Of a stretch of 64,000 bases of DNA, positions 31,659 to 42,455 are shown one piece after another (within the stretch, counting starts at the first letter, position 1; each line of letters begins with the position of its first letter). Both the position numbers and the translations under genes were made by a program. Below the pieces are notes generated by a model that was not told the DNA's origin, made no database searches, and saw nothing but the letters and a program-made list of their open reading frames with translations. This DNA comes from Acidimicrobiales bacterium (GTDB lineage: Bacteria > Actinomycetota > Acidimicrobiia > Acidimicrobiales > Palsa-688), in assembly GCA_035533095.1 (NCBI GenBank), contig DATLUM010000106.1:97471-161470 (forward strand). The letters are read 5' to 3'.

Positions 31659-33191
31659 TCAGCCGGTCGGCTGCTTCTTGGGGAGGATCGGCGCGTCCCT
31701 GCCGGTGCCGTGTCGTCCGGGGGACAACGACGGTGCTGATCGCGTGTTGATCTCGTGGTACTCGTCCTCGACGTTCACAGACCAGACGTCGTTGTCGGCG
31801 CCCAAGAGGTTCTCGACGGTCAACATAGCGGTGTACATCGAGTGGTCCTGGTTGTTGTAGCGGTGCATGCCGTTGCGCCCTACAGGGAACACGTTGCTTG
31901 CGTTCGCTCCAATCCAGTCGCGGATGATCTGGACGTTGTCGGCGTAGTCGGTGTCGTAATACGGGTACGCCTTCGGCATACGCACCACGTAACCGGCTTC
32001 GACCTGCGACGGATCGAGCAGCCCGAGCCGTCCCAGTTCCTCGGCTCCCTGCTCGATCAACTTCTCGTCAGGAGCGCCCCACGACTCGTCGCCCTCCTCG
32101 ACGGTGTACTCGAGCCCCAGAACGTTGCGGCCCTCCTTGACAAGGAACGGGGACCACGAGCCGAAATTCTGAATGCGCATCGTCTTCACGCTCGGGTCGT
32201 GGATGTAGATCCAGTTGTCGTCCCATGGGACCGCGTCTTCAGGCACGACCAGCGCGACCGTGAGGAAATCCCGGTAATAGAGGTCGTCGGCGGCTCGGCG
32301 CACCTTCTCGGGCACCGGTGGGTCGAAGACGTGGACGAGCGACGCGATCGGCATCGACGAGATCACCGCGGTCGCCGGGTACTCGGTGACGGCGCCGCCG
32401 TGATCGGCCACAACCGAGGTGGCCACACCACCATGATGGTTGATGCGTTCCACACGAGCGCCCATGATGACCTTGGTACCCGCGTCCTCGACGAGGTCAC
32501 GGCAGCGTTCCCACATCATCCCCGGACCGAGGCGCGGATACTGGAACTCTTCGATGAGGGAGGTGATGTCCTTCTGGTTGCGCCTGGGCAGGAGCGCGTT
32601 GATCACCGCTGAGGCGAGGGAGAGGTTCTTTACTCGTTGCGCCGCCCAGTCGGCGGGCATCTCCGATGGCGGGTGCCCCCATACCTTCTGCGTGTACGTC
32701 TTGAAGAAGTGGTTGTAGAGCCTCCAGCCGAATCGGGCGGCCAACCATCCCTCGTACATGTGCTGATTCTTCGGGGGTCGGATCCTCGCCCACGCATACG
32801 ACAGGACGCAGCGGACGGCCTCGATGATGCCGAGGTTGCCCAGCGCGTTCGACGCCCGAAGCGGGTAGTCGTAGAACTTCCCGCGGTAGTAGATGCGGCT
32901 CTTGCGCGGCCGGAGCATGAACTCCTCGTCGGGGAGGATCTCGTGCCACAACTCCTCGACCGGCCGGACCTTGGTGAAGAACCTGTGGCCACCGATGTCG
33001 AAGCGCCAGCCGTCGCGTTCCACCGTGCGGCTGATGCCCCCAACCACATCGTCGGACTCCAGCACAGTCGACCGCCGTCCCGCCTTGGCGAGCTGGTAGG
33101 CGGCTGTCAACCCCGCGGGGCCGGCACCGATGATCACGACCTCGTCGGCCAGGCCGCCGGCATCGGGCGTAGCGGCCGTTGTATCACTCAC
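31659..33191 (-). CDS. FAD-dependent oxidoreductase (UGM/protoporphyrinogen-oxidase-like)
   Basis: Flavoprotein of 510 residues. The N-terminus has the dinucleotide-binding fold VVIIGAGPAGLTAAYQLAKAG followed by a GG motif (VVGGISRTVERDG, GGHRFFTK); a C-terminal FAD contact is seen in NVFPVGRNGMHRYNNQDHS. The DIGGHRFFTK and NHHG regions resemble UDP-galactopyranose mutase relatives often placed near glycosyltransferases. Start GTG with a Shine-Dalgarno GGAGG about ten bases before. It leads an operon with the zinc-ribbon protein and hydrolase; a GT39-like glycosyltransferase gene precedes it on the same strand. The actual substrate (UDP-sugar or other) is not known. Confidence 0.82.
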   Translation of the reverse strand: MSDTTAATPDAGGLADEVVIIGAGPAGLTAAYQLAKAGRRSTVLESDDVVGGISRTVERDGWRFDIGGHRFFTKVRPVEELWHEILPDEEFMLRPRKSRIYYRGKFYDYPLRASNALGNLGIIEAVRCVLSYAWARIRPPKNQHMYEGWLAARFGWRLYNHFFKTYTQKVWGHPPSEMPADWAAQRVKNLSLASAVINALLPRRNQKDITSLIEEFQYPRLGPGMMWERCRDLVEDAGTKVIMGARVERINHHGGVATSVVADHGGAVTEYPATAVISSMPIASLVHVFDPPVPEKVRRAADDLYYRDFLTVALVVPEDAVPWDDNWIYIHDPSVKTMRIQNFGSWSPFLVKEGRNVLGLEYTVEEGDESWGAPDEKLIEQGAEELGRLGLLDPSQVEAGYVVRMPKAYPYYDTDYADNVQIIRDWIGANASNVFPVGRNGMHRYNNQDHSMYTAMLTVENLLGADNDVWSVNVEDEYHEINTRSAPSLSPGRHGTGRDAPILPKKQPTG

Positions 33192-33316
33192 GCGTTGAAT
33201 CCCTCCGGGGCATCAGGAGTGGGGCGCGGCCAGGTATTGAATAGACCCGGACCGGGACAAAAACGCCACCACCCATTATGGCCGACCCCCTCCGCGGCTT
33301 ACCAGGCGGCAGCATG

Positions 33317-34945
33317 TCAGCCGCCGTAGCGGACCAGGTTCTCGTACTCGTAGTAGACAGAGCCGTTCTGGTGCACCACCGTCGGGCCGGGGGTGTGCAG
33401 CAGGTCGAGCCAGCTCTTGAGGTAGCCGCAGGCCCCACCGAGACCGGGGTAGCCGTCCCGCCACACCAGCCACAGAGTGTGCCCGGCGCCGACACGGGCC
33501 AGCACCTCTTGGGCGAAGGTCTCGACATCGGTGTGGGCGATCACCTTCCGGTAGTCGACCCAGTTGACCCTCTGGGGACCGATCGCCCGCGGGAACGTCA
33601 GTTCGACTACGCCGCGGACGGTGAGCAACCGATCGACCGCAGGACCCAGCTGATCCGGGCAATACGCCACGACGTCCCCACTTTGTGCCTGCGCGTTGAG
33701 GACCGCGGCGACCTTGACCGCCTGGGTGCGTTGCTGCTTGTTCTCCCCGTAACCGGTGAGCAACCCCGCGAGGCACAGCACGGCGATGCACCCGGCCCGG
33801 AAACGACGCCCCGGGATGACCGCTATCCCCGCCGCCACCACCATCAGGAACAGCGGCAGCACCACGGCCGTGTACCGCGCCACGAAAGCGGCATTGGCTA
33901 CAGCCCCCAGCACGACCGCCACCACGAGTGTCCCGAGTGCCACGACGACCAATGGCGCCATCCCCGGACGGGGGCGCAGCTCGATCACGACCGCTGGCCC
34001 GCACTCGGTCTCGTGGGTGGAACCGTCGGGTTCTGTGGTCCGCACCACCGTGCCCGGAACCGCCGTGCGCCCGAAGACGCCGACCATGAACAGGGTGAAG
34101 CTGGCGAACATCAGCAGCATGCCCCACGAACCCGGACCGGAGTAGTCGCCGAAGAGGGCCAGGAGGTCACCGGGGCTGGCCGCGGACGTCCACGGAGTGC
34201 CGGTGTGCAGGGCCTGGTAGGCGAAGACGGGGAACCACGGCAACCACAACAGCGTGCCGAAACCCATGGCACGCAGGATGGGCCGGCCGGTACCCGTCCG
34301 GCGGGCGCGCCAGCCGAGCCAGAGCGCCGTGACGAGGACGAGGTAGAGGCCCCAGTAGTGGGTGTAGAGCAGCGCAGCGGTGATGGCCGACACCGCCACC
34401 AGCCGCCCCCGAGTGGGCTGTTCGACCGCTCGCTGGAGCGCCAGGAACCCCAGCACGGAGAACAGGATCATGAACGAGTACATGCGTGTCGCCGTCGCGT
34501 AGTTGATGGCGAACGGTGATGTGAGACCCAAGAAGAACGTCACCCACGCAACAGTCCGTCCTCCTACACGCCTCCCGGCCAGCCACAACAGCGGGAGTGT
34601 GCCGACAGAGACGATCCCCGAGAGCGCGCGCACCGCGAAGTCACTTTGCCCAAAAGCCGCCATCCAGAAGTGGAGGATCACGTAGTAGAGCGGCGGGGCT
34701 CCGTCGTGGCTGAGCGCTCTCGGGATCTGGGACACGGGCAGCTTCGAGATGTTGACGCTGATCGCTTCGTCGAGCCACAGGGGGCTCGGTGCCCAGAACC
34801 GCAGTGCCACGCCCGCGACGACGGCGACGACCCCGGCCACCACGAGGAGTCGCGGCACCTCGATGTCGACGCCGAAAAGGGTCTCGTGAAGGCGGCCGTG
34901 AGCCCGGTCGCCCGGTTGTGGCGGGCTGTCTACGGTCGCGGCCAC
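33317..34945 (-). CDS. membrane glycosyltransferase, GT39/PMT-like
   Basis: Polytopic membrane protein of 542 residues, of the GT-C fold. The first extracytoplasmic loop carries the expected Asp-Glu catalytic pair in [15 protein letters not shown], followed by roughly ten membrane helices. It would use a lipid-linked sugar to glycosylate a protein, lipid or polysaccharide outside the membrane. The C-terminal region (about 430-542) is soluble and has a [13 protein letters not shown] block. The GTG start is preceded at eight bases by TACCCT. It lies upstream of the FAD oxidoreductase, divergent from glpX. Confidence 0.85.
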   Translation of the reverse strand: MAATVDSPPQPGDRAHGRLHETLFGVDIEVPRLLVVAGVVAVVAGVALRFWAPSPLWLDEAISVNISKLPVSQIPRALSHDGAPPLYYVILHFWMAAFGQSDFAVRALSGIVSVGTLPLLWLAGRRVGGRTVAWVTFFLGLTSPFAINYATATRMYSFMILFSVLGFLALQRAVEQPTRGRLVAVSAITAALLYTHYWGLYLVLVTALWLGWRARRTGTGRPILRAMGFGTLLWLPWFPVFAYQALHTGTPWTSAASPGDLLALFGDYSGPGSWGMLLMFASFTLFMVGVFGRTAVPGTVVRTTEPDGSTHETECGPAVVIELRPRPGMAPLVVVALGTLVVAVVLGAVANAAFVARYTAVVLPLFLMVVAAGIAVIPGRRFRAGCIAVLCLAGLLTGYGENKQQRTQAVKVAAVLNAQAQSGDVVAYCPDQLGPAVDRLLTVRGVVELTFPRAIGPQRVNWVDYRKVIAHTDVETFAQEVLARVGAGHTLWLVWRDGYPGLGGACGYLKSWLDLLHTPGPTVVHQNGSVYYEYENLVRYGG

Positions 34946-34953
34946 GGCTCAAC

Positions 34954-34959
34954 AGGGTA
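34954..34959 (-). promoter_or_regulatory. -10 box of the GT39-like gene
   Basis: TACCCT stands 8 nt before the GTG start at 34945. Confidence 0.5.
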
Positions 34960-35074
34960 CCCAGCGCAGTCACGGCCCTACACGTCAGCCGCCAGACACA
35001 CCTCCAAACACACCTCCATTGGACGGCTGCGTAGCCGGATGTGCACGACAGGACCGGCGCCGGAGACCGAACGC

Positions 35075-35080
35075 TACATT
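35075..35080 (+). promoter_or_regulatory. -10 box of glpX (leaderless)
   Basis: TACATT lies 6 nt before the GTG at 35087 and supports that start over the ATG at 35138. Confidence 0.55.
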
Positions 35081-35086
35081 CGGAGT

Positions 35087-36094
35087 GTGCCATCAAGAGA
35101 CGATCATCGACCGCAGGCCCCCGACCGGAACCTGGCGATGGAACTAGCCCGGGTCACCGAAGCGGCGGCCATGGCGGCCGCCCGGTGGATGGGTAGAGGC
35201 GACAAGGAGGGTGCCGACGGCGCGGCGGTGGACGCCATGCGCGTCGTGCTCGGTGGCGTCCCCATGGACGGCGTCGTCGTGATAGGCGAGGGGGAGAAGG
35301 ACGAGGCGCCGATGCTGTACAACGGCGAGCGAATCGGTGACGGCACGCCTCCCGAGGCAGATATCGCGGTCGACCCGATCGACGGTACGACCCCCACGGC
35401 GCTCGGGCGCGGAGGCGCGCTCTCGGTGATCGCCGTCAGCGACCGGGGGACCATGTTCAACCCCGGGCCGTGCGTCTACATGGAGAAGCTTGCCGTCGGC
35501 CCGGAAGCGGCGGGCAAGGTGAGCCTCGAGCAGTCCGCCGCCGACAACATCCGTGCCGTGGCCGAGGCGAAGGGCGAATCCGTGCGCGACGTCACCGCCG
35601 TGATACTCGACAGGCCGCGCCACGCCGACCTGATCGAGGAGGTCCGGTCCATAGGTGCTCGGATCCGGCTCATCACCGACGGCGACGTAGCAGGAGCCAT
35701 TGCGACGGCGTGGTCGGATTCCGGCGCCGACATCCTGCTCGGCATCGGCGGTACCCCGGAAGGGGTGATTGCGGCGGCCGCGCTCAAGTGCATGGGCGGC
35801 GAGCTACAGGGGCGACTGTGGCCACGCAACGACGTCGAGCACAAGGCGGCGGTCGAAGCTGGTTATGAGATCGAGCGGGTGCTCGGTCACGACGACCTGT
35901 GCCAGGGCGACAACTGCTTCTTCGCGGCGACGGGGATCACCGACGGTGAGCTGTTGAGGGGCGTGCGCTACGACTCCCGCGGCGCGACCACCGAGTCCCT
36001 CGTGATGCGCTCGAAGTCCGGGACGGTGCGCAGGATCGTCGCCAACCACCGTCTGAACAAGCTGGCCCGTTACTCGGCGGTCGAGTTCTACTAA
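35087..36094 (+). CDS. glpX: fructose-1,6-bisphosphatase class II (GlpX)
   Basis: Hydrolyses fructose 1,6-bisphosphate in gluconeogenesis; the actinobacterial type. The protein (335 residues from GTG 35087) has the metal-site motifs [15 protein letters not shown] and [10 protein letters not shown], and GIGGTPEGV for substrate phosphate. The N-terminal [16 protein letters not shown] matches mycobacterial GlpX, and a leaderless-type promoter box precedes the GTG. Alternative start: ATG 35138 (318 residues). The stop interlocks with the stop of the opposing 2H/GNAT gene by four bases (CTAA). Confidence 0.95.
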   Translation: MPSRDDHRPQAPDRNLAMELARVTEAAAMAAARWMGRGDKEGADGAAVDAMRVVLGGVPMDGVVVIGEGEKDEAPMLYNGERIGDGTPPEADIAVDPIDGTTPTALGRGGALSVIAVSDRGTMFNPGPCVYMEKLAVGPEAAGKVSLEQSAADNIRAVAEAKGESVRDVTAVILDRPRHADLIEEVRSIGARIRLITDGDVAGAIATAWSDSGADILLGIGGTPEGVIAAAALKCMGGELQGRLWPRNDVEHKAAVEAGYEIERVLGHDDLCQGDNCFFAATGITDGELLRGVRYDSRGATTESLVMRSKSGTVRRIVANHRLNKLARYSAVEFY

Positions 36095-37101
36095 AGAGGC
36101 TCGTACCACTGGGGGTGCCCGGTTCGACCGACTGGTCGCACCCAGGAGCCGCGCGACTCGTAGAAGCTGGCAGGACCCTCGGCTCCGACGACAGGGAACT
36201 CCCAGCCGGTCCTTCGCGCCGACGACTCCAGGTGCGCGAGGAGGTGGCTGCCGACGCCCTGCCGCCTGCATCCCTCGACGACGAAGACGCCGGCGTGCGG
36301 TCCCGACCCGTCCACCCAGGCGACGGCGACACCGGCGAATCCCTCCTCGGTTCGAGCGGTCAGCACGATGGGTTGGGAAAAGACGACCCGGCGCGCGTCC
36401 GAGGTCGTCCCGGAGGCTTGCACGAGCGGAACGTCGGCGCCGGCCTCGGCGATGGCGGCTCGGGCATCAGGGTCGACGACCCGGCCGCTCGTGATCGTGA
36501 GCGCGATCCCGCCGGTCCCTATCACGGCAGGCGCCTCGAGGCAGGCGTCCGCTATCGGCACCCAGAAGCGGCCCCGCCTCTCCTCGAGAAGGACCACGCG
36601 GTCGAAGGTGGCAACGGACGCGTAGTCCTGTAGCGCGGCCATGGCCGACTGGATCCGCTCGTCGGCGATTCCGTCCCCGAGAGTCACGTGGGGCACCCAT
36701 GGCCATGTGAGCGACCTGGCGAGGGGCTGTTCGAACACGTCGTCGCGGAGCTGTCTCAGCCGTTCGATGTCGCCGCCGACGCCGAGATACAGGACGGGAT
36801 TGTCCGGCAGGAACGTGCAGGGCGGCCCCAGGGTCGCGGTCAGGGGGGCGGTCTGCAGGGCTGCGGCCGACCGGATCCTGGCGACCGCAGCCGGCAGGTC
36901 CCTCGAGTGGACGTTGACGGGCGGGACGAGCGTCAGATGGGGTTCCATCCGGCCGAGGGACGGGTCTCCCACCGCCCTGCGGAGGCCCTCCACCTCGGAC
37001 CGAACGGGCTCGTCAAGAAGCAGCGCCACACCCAGCCGGTGCCGGCTTGAAGAGGTCCGCAGAATCGCCTGAGAAGAAGGCGCGATCCTCTTCGATGGCA
37101 T
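36091..37101 (-). CDS. 2H phosphoesterase-GNAT fusion protein
   Basis: Two-domain protein of 336 residues. The N-terminal part (about 20-185) is a LigT-like 2H phosphoesterase with its two catalytic motifs EPHLTLVPP (His55-x-Thr57) and VPHVTLGDG, the fold of 2-prime-5-prime RNA ligases and cyclic phosphodiesterases. The C-terminal part (about 190-336) is a GNAT acetyltransferase with [26 protein letters not shown] (acetyl-CoA loop R-x-x-G-V-G) and FYESRG. The partners and substrates are unknown; the fusion hints at modification of a small RNA, nucleotide or acylated product. The first 20 residues look disordered and a start within the GVALLL region is possible. Divergent from glyA. Confidence 0.85.
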   Translation of the reverse strand: MPSKRIAPSSQAILRTSSSRHRLGVALLLDEPVRSEVEGLRRAVGDPSLGRMEPHLTLVPPVNVHSRDLPAAVARIRSAAALQTAPLTATLGPPCTFLPDNPVLYLGVGGDIERLRQLRDDVFEQPLARSLTWPWVPHVTLGDGIADERIQSAMAALQDYASVATFDRVVLLEERRGRFWVPIADACLEAPAVIGTGGIALTITSGRVVDPDARAAIAEAGADVPLVQASGTTSDARRVVFSQPIVLTARTEEGFAGVAVAWVDGSGPHAGVFVVEGCRRQGVGSHLLAHLESSARRTGWEFPVVGAEGPASFYESRGSWVRPVGRTGHPQWYEPL

Positions 37102-37145
37102 ATCGCAGTGTGCCAGGTGGAGGGGTTCGGAAGGTCCCCGGCCGC

Positions 37146-37151
37146 TAGGAT
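37146..37151 (+). promoter_or_regulatory. -10 box of glyA (leaderless)
   Basis: TAGGAT lies 6 nt before the GTG start of glyA. Confidence 0.6.
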
Positions 37152-37157
37152 CAGAGC

Positions 37158-38405
37158 GTGAACGAGGACCTGGAGCTCTTCGACATCGTCCGCCGGGAGG
37201 AGGAGCGGCAGAACACCACTCTGCAGCTCATCGCCTCCGAGAACTTCGCCTCGCGGGCGGTGATGGCAGCCACCGGCTCGGTCCTCACCAACAAGTACTC
37301 CGAGGGCTACCCCGGCAAGCGCTACTACGGCGGCAATCAGGTGATCGACGAGGTGGAAGACCTTGCGCGCCGGCGGGTCTGCGCACTCTTGGGGTCCCAC
37401 CTTCCAGAGGGTGGCGTGCACGCCAACGTGCAACCACACTCGGGAGCCAACGCCAACCTCGCCGCGTACCTGGCGGTCCTGGAGGCGGGCGACACCGTGC
37501 TCGGCATGCGGCTCGACCAGGGGGGCCACCTCACCCATGGTTCACCGGTCAACGTGAGCGGGCGGTTCTACAAGTTCGTGTCCTACGGCGTCACGCAGAG
37601 CGACGAGAGGCTGGACCTGGACCAGCTGGCGTCGTTGGCGCAGGAAAACCAACCAAAGCTGATCGTTGCCGGTGCGACGGCCTACCCGCGGCTGATCGAC
37701 CCCGTGCCGATCCGCGAGATCGCCGACAGTGTCGGAGCGCTGTTCCTGTTCGACGCGGCTCACGTGGCGGGGCTCATCGCAGGCGGGGTACATCCGAATC
37801 CCGTCGGCATCGCGGACATCGTCACCTTCACCACTCACAAGACCCTCCGTGGGCCCCGAGGGGGTGCGATCCTGTGCCGGCCGGAGCTGGCGACGGCTAT
37901 CGACAAGGCGGTGTTCCCCGGCCTGCAGGGCGGCCCGCTGGAACACGTGGTCGCAGCCAAAGCGGTCGCTTTCTGGGAGGCGTCGCAACCGCAGTTCCGT
38001 GATTACGCCGCCCAGATCATCCGCAATGCGAGGGCCCTCGCCGGGGCTCTCGCGGCGGAGGGATTCCGGATTGTCTCCGGGGGCACCGACAACCACCTGA
38101 TGCTGGTGGACCTGCGAACATTCGACCCTGACCTGACCGGCAAGGTGGCTCAGGAGTCGCTCGACCGCGCGGGCATCACTCTCAACAAGAACACCATCCC
38201 GGACGATCCCCGCTCTCCCTTCGTGACCTCCGGCCTTCGCATCGGCACGCCGGCGGTGACGACTGCCGGGATGCGGGAGCCCGAGATGGCAGAGATCGCC
38301 GGCCTCATCGGAAGGGTGCTGCGCAAGCCTGACGACCCAACCGAGATAGCCGCCGTGCGCGACGAGGTGGCTGTGATGTGCTCGAAGTTCACGCCCTACC
38401 CGTAG
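37158..38405 (+). CDS. glyA: serine hydroxymethyltransferase
   Basis: PLP enzyme converting serine and tetrahydrofolate to glycine and methylene-tetrahydrofolate. The 415 residues include [27 protein letters not shown] sequence (as [14 protein letters not shown]) and the PLP Lys in [14 protein letters not shown]. The start is GTG, preceded by a TAGGAT box at six bases, so a leader riboswitch can be excluded. It is followed closely by wecA on the same strand. Confidence 0.97.
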   Translation: MNEDLELFDIVRREEERQNTTLQLIASENFASRAVMAATGSVLTNKYSEGYPGKRYYGGNQVIDEVEDLARRRVCALLGSHLPEGGVHANVQPHSGANANLAAYLAVLEAGDTVLGMRLDQGGHLTHGSPVNVSGRFYKFVSYGVTQSDERLDLDQLASLAQENQPKLIVAGATAYPRLIDPVPIREIADSVGALFLFDAAHVAGLIAGGVHPNPVGIADIVTFTTHKTLRGPRGGAILCRPELATAIDKAVFPGLQGGPLEHVVAAKAVAFWEASQPQFRDYAAQIIRNARALAGALAAEGFRIVSGGTDNHLMLVDLRTFDPDLTGKVAQESLDRAGITLNKNTIPDDPRSPFVTSGLRIGTPAVTTAGMREPEMAEIAGLIGRVLRKPDDPTEIAAVRDEVAVMCSKFTPYP

Positions 38406-38472
38406 GGAGACCCGGATCACCGGTTACAACGACTACCTGATCGTCGGGGCCGTAGCCGCTGTCACCACGTGG

Positions 38473-39540
38473 GTGGCGACGTTCGTGGTGCGCCGTCTCG
38501 CCGCCAGGTTCTCGATCATCGTCCTGCCGGACGAGCGCAGGGTTCACGAGCGGCCGACTCCGACGGTCGGCGGCGCTGCCATGTTCTTCGGCCTGCTCGT
38601 GGCGATGATCGTGGCGTCGCAGATCCCCGGATTGAACCCGCTGTTCCGTGGTAGCTCGGACCCGATCGGGTTGGTGCTCGCCGCCGCCGTGATCTTCACG
38701 GTCGGGATGGTCGACGACCTGCGTGAGATGTCGCCTCCCGCCAAGCTGTCCGGTCAGATCGTCGCGGGGACGGTTCTGTACCTGTTCGGCGTCAGCATGC
38801 TTTACTTCCGCCTTCCCTTCGCTCAGACGACCCTGGTCCTGTCCGCCGACCTGGTCCCGGTCATGACGGTGCTGTGGGTCGTAGGGATGGCCAACGCTGT
38901 GAACCTGGTGGACGGATTGGACGGCTTGGCAGCCGGCATCGTCGGGATCGCCTCTGTCTCGTTCTTCCTCTACTCGCACCAGCTCGTCCACGCCGGCACG
39001 ATCGCGCCCGAGACATCCGGGCAGCTGCTGTCCGTGATCGTGCTGGGCATATGCGTCGGCTTTCTCCCGCACAACTTCCATCCCGCCAAGATCTTCATGG
39101 GTGACGCCGGCGCGATGCTCCTCGGCCTGCTGATGGCAGCGTCAACCATGTCGGTCGTGGGCCAGACCGATCAGGACTTCAGCGGGCGGACGTACTTCTT
39201 CTTCGCCCCCGTCGTGATCCCGTTCTTCATCTTGGGCATTCCGATGCTCGACACCGCCTTCGCGATCGTCCGGCGGGCGGGCCGCCGCACCAATCCCGCC
39301 GTTGCCGACAAGAACCATCTGCATCACCGGTTGATGCGGCTCGGTCACGGGCAGACCCGATCGGTCCTCATCTTGTGGACCTGGACTGCGCTGCTCTCGG
39401 GGCTGGTGCTCTTCCCGTCGTTTCACAGCGGGGCGTTGTCGGCGGTGCCCTTCGGAGCCGGCGCCCTGGTAGTCGCTCTGTACACGCTCTTCGGCGTGCG
39501 CGGCCGTACTGAGCAAGGGGCTGGCGGCCGGCCGGCCTGA
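38473..39540 (+). CDS. wecA: UDP-GlcNAc:polyprenyl-phosphate GlcNAc-1-P transferase (WecA)
   Basis: Integral membrane enzyme starting lipid-linked glycan assembly, of the MraY/WecA superfamily. Family motifs are VDDLREMSPPAKLSGQ (DD pair), NLVDGLDGLAAG, NFHPAKIFMGDAGAM and LHHRLMRLGHGQTR. Actinobacterial wecA genes commonly sit next to the atp operon, as here. The first standard start, GTG 38473, cuts into the first membrane helix: the same frame stays open upstream with coding-looking residues YLIVGAVAAVTTWVATF. A rare ATC start at 38416, ten bases after the glyA stop and 5-6 bases after GGGAGA, would restore the helix. The stop lies within a 25-bp tandem repeat. Confidence 0.9.
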   Translation: MATFVVRRLAARFSIIVLPDERRVHERPTPTVGGAAMFFGLLVAMIVASQIPGLNPLFRGSSDPIGLVLAAAVIFTVGMVDDLREMSPPAKLSGQIVAGTVLYLFGVSMLYFRLPFAQTTLVLSADLVPVMTVLWVVGMANAVNLVDGLDGLAAGIVGIASVSFFLYSHQLVHAGTIAPETSGQLLSVIVLGICVGFLPHNFHPAKIFMGDAGAMLLGLLMAASTMSVVGQTDQDFSGRTYFFFAPVVIPFFILGIPMLDTAFAIVRRAGRRTNPAVADKNHLHHRLMRLGHGQTRSVLILWTWTALLSGLVLFPSFHSGALSAVPFGAGALVVALYTLFGVRGRTEQGAGGRPA

Positions 39541-39578
39541 GGCAAGACGCGGTCGGCCGGCCTGAGGCAAGACGCGGC
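39529..39578. repeat. 25-bp tandem duplication at the convergent ends of wecA and atpC
   Basis: Two consecutive copies of a unit starting CGGCCGGCCTGAGGCAAGAC (39529-39553 and 39554-39578), differing in the last base. The first contains the wecA stop and the second touches the atpC stop. They share the 14-mer GCCGGCCTGAGGCA with the gatB repeats. Confidence 0.9.
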
Positions 39579-40012
39579 TAGTGGATCTCCGCGCCGGTGG
39601 CGGCTTCGAGCCGGGCCTGCGCCCACCGGAGGTCCTTGTCCGCTGCGGGGTCTCCCTCGCTTCCGGCGGCTGACAGCCGCTGCTTCGCTTCCTCCTCGTC
39701 CGCGCGCGCAGCCTCCACGTCGACGTCGGAGGCGAGCTCCGCTACGTCGGCGAGCATGATCACCCGGTTGTCGCTGACCTCGACGAACCCGCCCTGCACC
39801 GCGAGGCGGATGTCCGGTTCGGTGGAACTCTCGCCGGAATCCGGTTGCGGTCCGACGATTTTCACGAGACCGGGATCGAGTGCGCCGATGTAGGCCATGT
39901 GGTTGGCGAGGAACGCGATCTCCCCGTCGACCGTCCGGCACACGATCATCTCCGCGTAGCCGGAGTAGAGGGTGCGAGTCGGGGTGACCAGCTCGAACTG
40001 GGTGGTGGCCAT
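39578..40012 (-). CDS. atpC: ATP synthase F1 epsilon subunit
   Basis: Regulatory central-stalk subunit of the F1 ATPase. It has 144 residues, starting FELVTPTRTLYSGYAEMIVCRTVDGEIA, the beta-sandwich of the family, and a C-terminal helical part (VDVEAARADEEEAKQRL) thought to inhibit the motor when extended. Last gene of the atp operon, 7 nt after atpD. It is convergent with wecA. Confidence 0.95.
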   Translation of the reverse strand: MATTQFELVTPTRTLYSGYAEMIVCRTVDGEIAFLANHMAYIGALDPGLVKIVGPQPDSGESSTEPDIRLAVQGGFVEVSDNRVIMLADVAELASDVDVEAARADEEEAKQRLSAAGSEGDPAADKDLRWAQARLEAATGAEIH

Positions 40013-40019
40013 CCGGTGA

Positions 40020-41477
<1,458 letters not shown>

Positions 41478-42434
41478 TCAGGCCGACTCGGCGGCGATGT
41501 CGAATGTCTCGTTGTACGATCCGGAGCCGTCTTCGACGCCAACTTGGCGTAGGGCTTCCGCACCGCCCACTATCTCCATGATCTCGGTGGTGATCGAATC
41601 CTGGCGCGCGCGGTTCATGACCCTGCGAAGGTTCTTGATCAGCTCGTCGGCGTTGTCCGTTGCCGCCTTCATCGCACGCTGGCGGGCGGCGTGCTCGGAG
41701 GCCGAAGACTCGAGCATGGCCGCGAGAACCTCCGCCTCGAGCCAGCTCGGAAGCAGCCGGTCGAGGATCTCCGATGGCTCGGGTTCGAACTCGTAGTCGA
41801 TCCTGTGGCCGGAGGCGGCTTCAGCACCGGTCCCGGTCTTTTCGCCCGCGGCGAGCGGGACAAGCTGCTTGACAGTGACGGTCTGCGTGCCCATGGAGAC
41901 GAAGCGGGTGTATACGAGCTCGATCTGGTCCAGGTCGCCCATCTCGAACGGTGGCATGACCGCGGCCACCACACGGCGCGCGTCCTCGTAGCTCGGGCGA
42001 TCGGCGATGCCTGTGAACGCCGCGAGGATCGGCTGGCGGCGGTAGCGGAAGTAGTTGACGCCCTTTCTCCCCAACGGCACCAGTTGCACGTCGCGCCCCG
42101 AAGCACGATGTTCACGCATCATGCGCTCGACGGTACGGATGATCGACGAGTTGTAGCCGCCCGCGAGCCCCCGGTCGGCCGTGATGAGCACGATCGCCAC
42201 CTTCTGGACGCCCTCGATGTCGCGGAACAGCGGGTGGCTGGACGCATCAGGAGTGCCGGCAAGGTGCTCCACCACCTCGCCCATCTTCTGGACGTACGGG
42301 CGGGCCGCGGCGATGGCCTGCTGGGCGCGCACGATCCGTGACCCGGCGATGAGTTCCATCGCGCGCGTGATCTTCTTCGTCGACTCGACGCTGCGGATCC
42401 TTCGCCTGAGTACGCGTTCCTGGCCACCGGCCAT
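41478..42434 (-). CDS. atpG: ATP synthase F1 gamma subunit
   Basis: Rotor shaft of F1. The 318-residue sequence has long N- and C-terminal coiled-coil helices (RRIRSVESTKKITRAMELIA and the RQRAMKAATDNADELI end). The loop inserted around residues 200-230 is longer than in E. coli and rich in Glu/Gly/Ala, as in other actinobacteria. Lies 15 nt upstream of atpD. Confidence 0.95.
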   Translation of the reverse strand: MAGGQERVLRRRIRSVESTKKITRAMELIAGSRIVRAQQAIAAARPYVQKMGEVVEHLAGTPDASSHPLFRDIEGVQKVAIVLITADRGLAGGYNSSIIRTVERMMREHRASGRDVQLVPLGRKGVNYFRYRRQPILAAFTGIADRPSYEDARRVVAAVMPPFEMGDLDQIELVYTRFVSMGTQTVTVKQLVPLAAGEKTGTGAEAASGHRIDYEFEPEPSEILDRLLPSWLEAEVLAAMLESSASEHAARQRAMKAATDNADELIKNLRRVMNRARQDSITTEIMEIVGGAEALRQVGVEDGSGSYNETFDIAAESA

Positions 42435-42455
42435 CGTCTTTTCCTCGGACCCCTT

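Noticed and set aside
37102..37157. Glycine riboswitch before glyA
   Set aside because: The promoter box is six bases from the start codon, leaving no leader to fold.
41760..41790. Second tRNA from a GGTTCGAACTC match
   Set aside because: Within atpG, with no cloverleaf around it.
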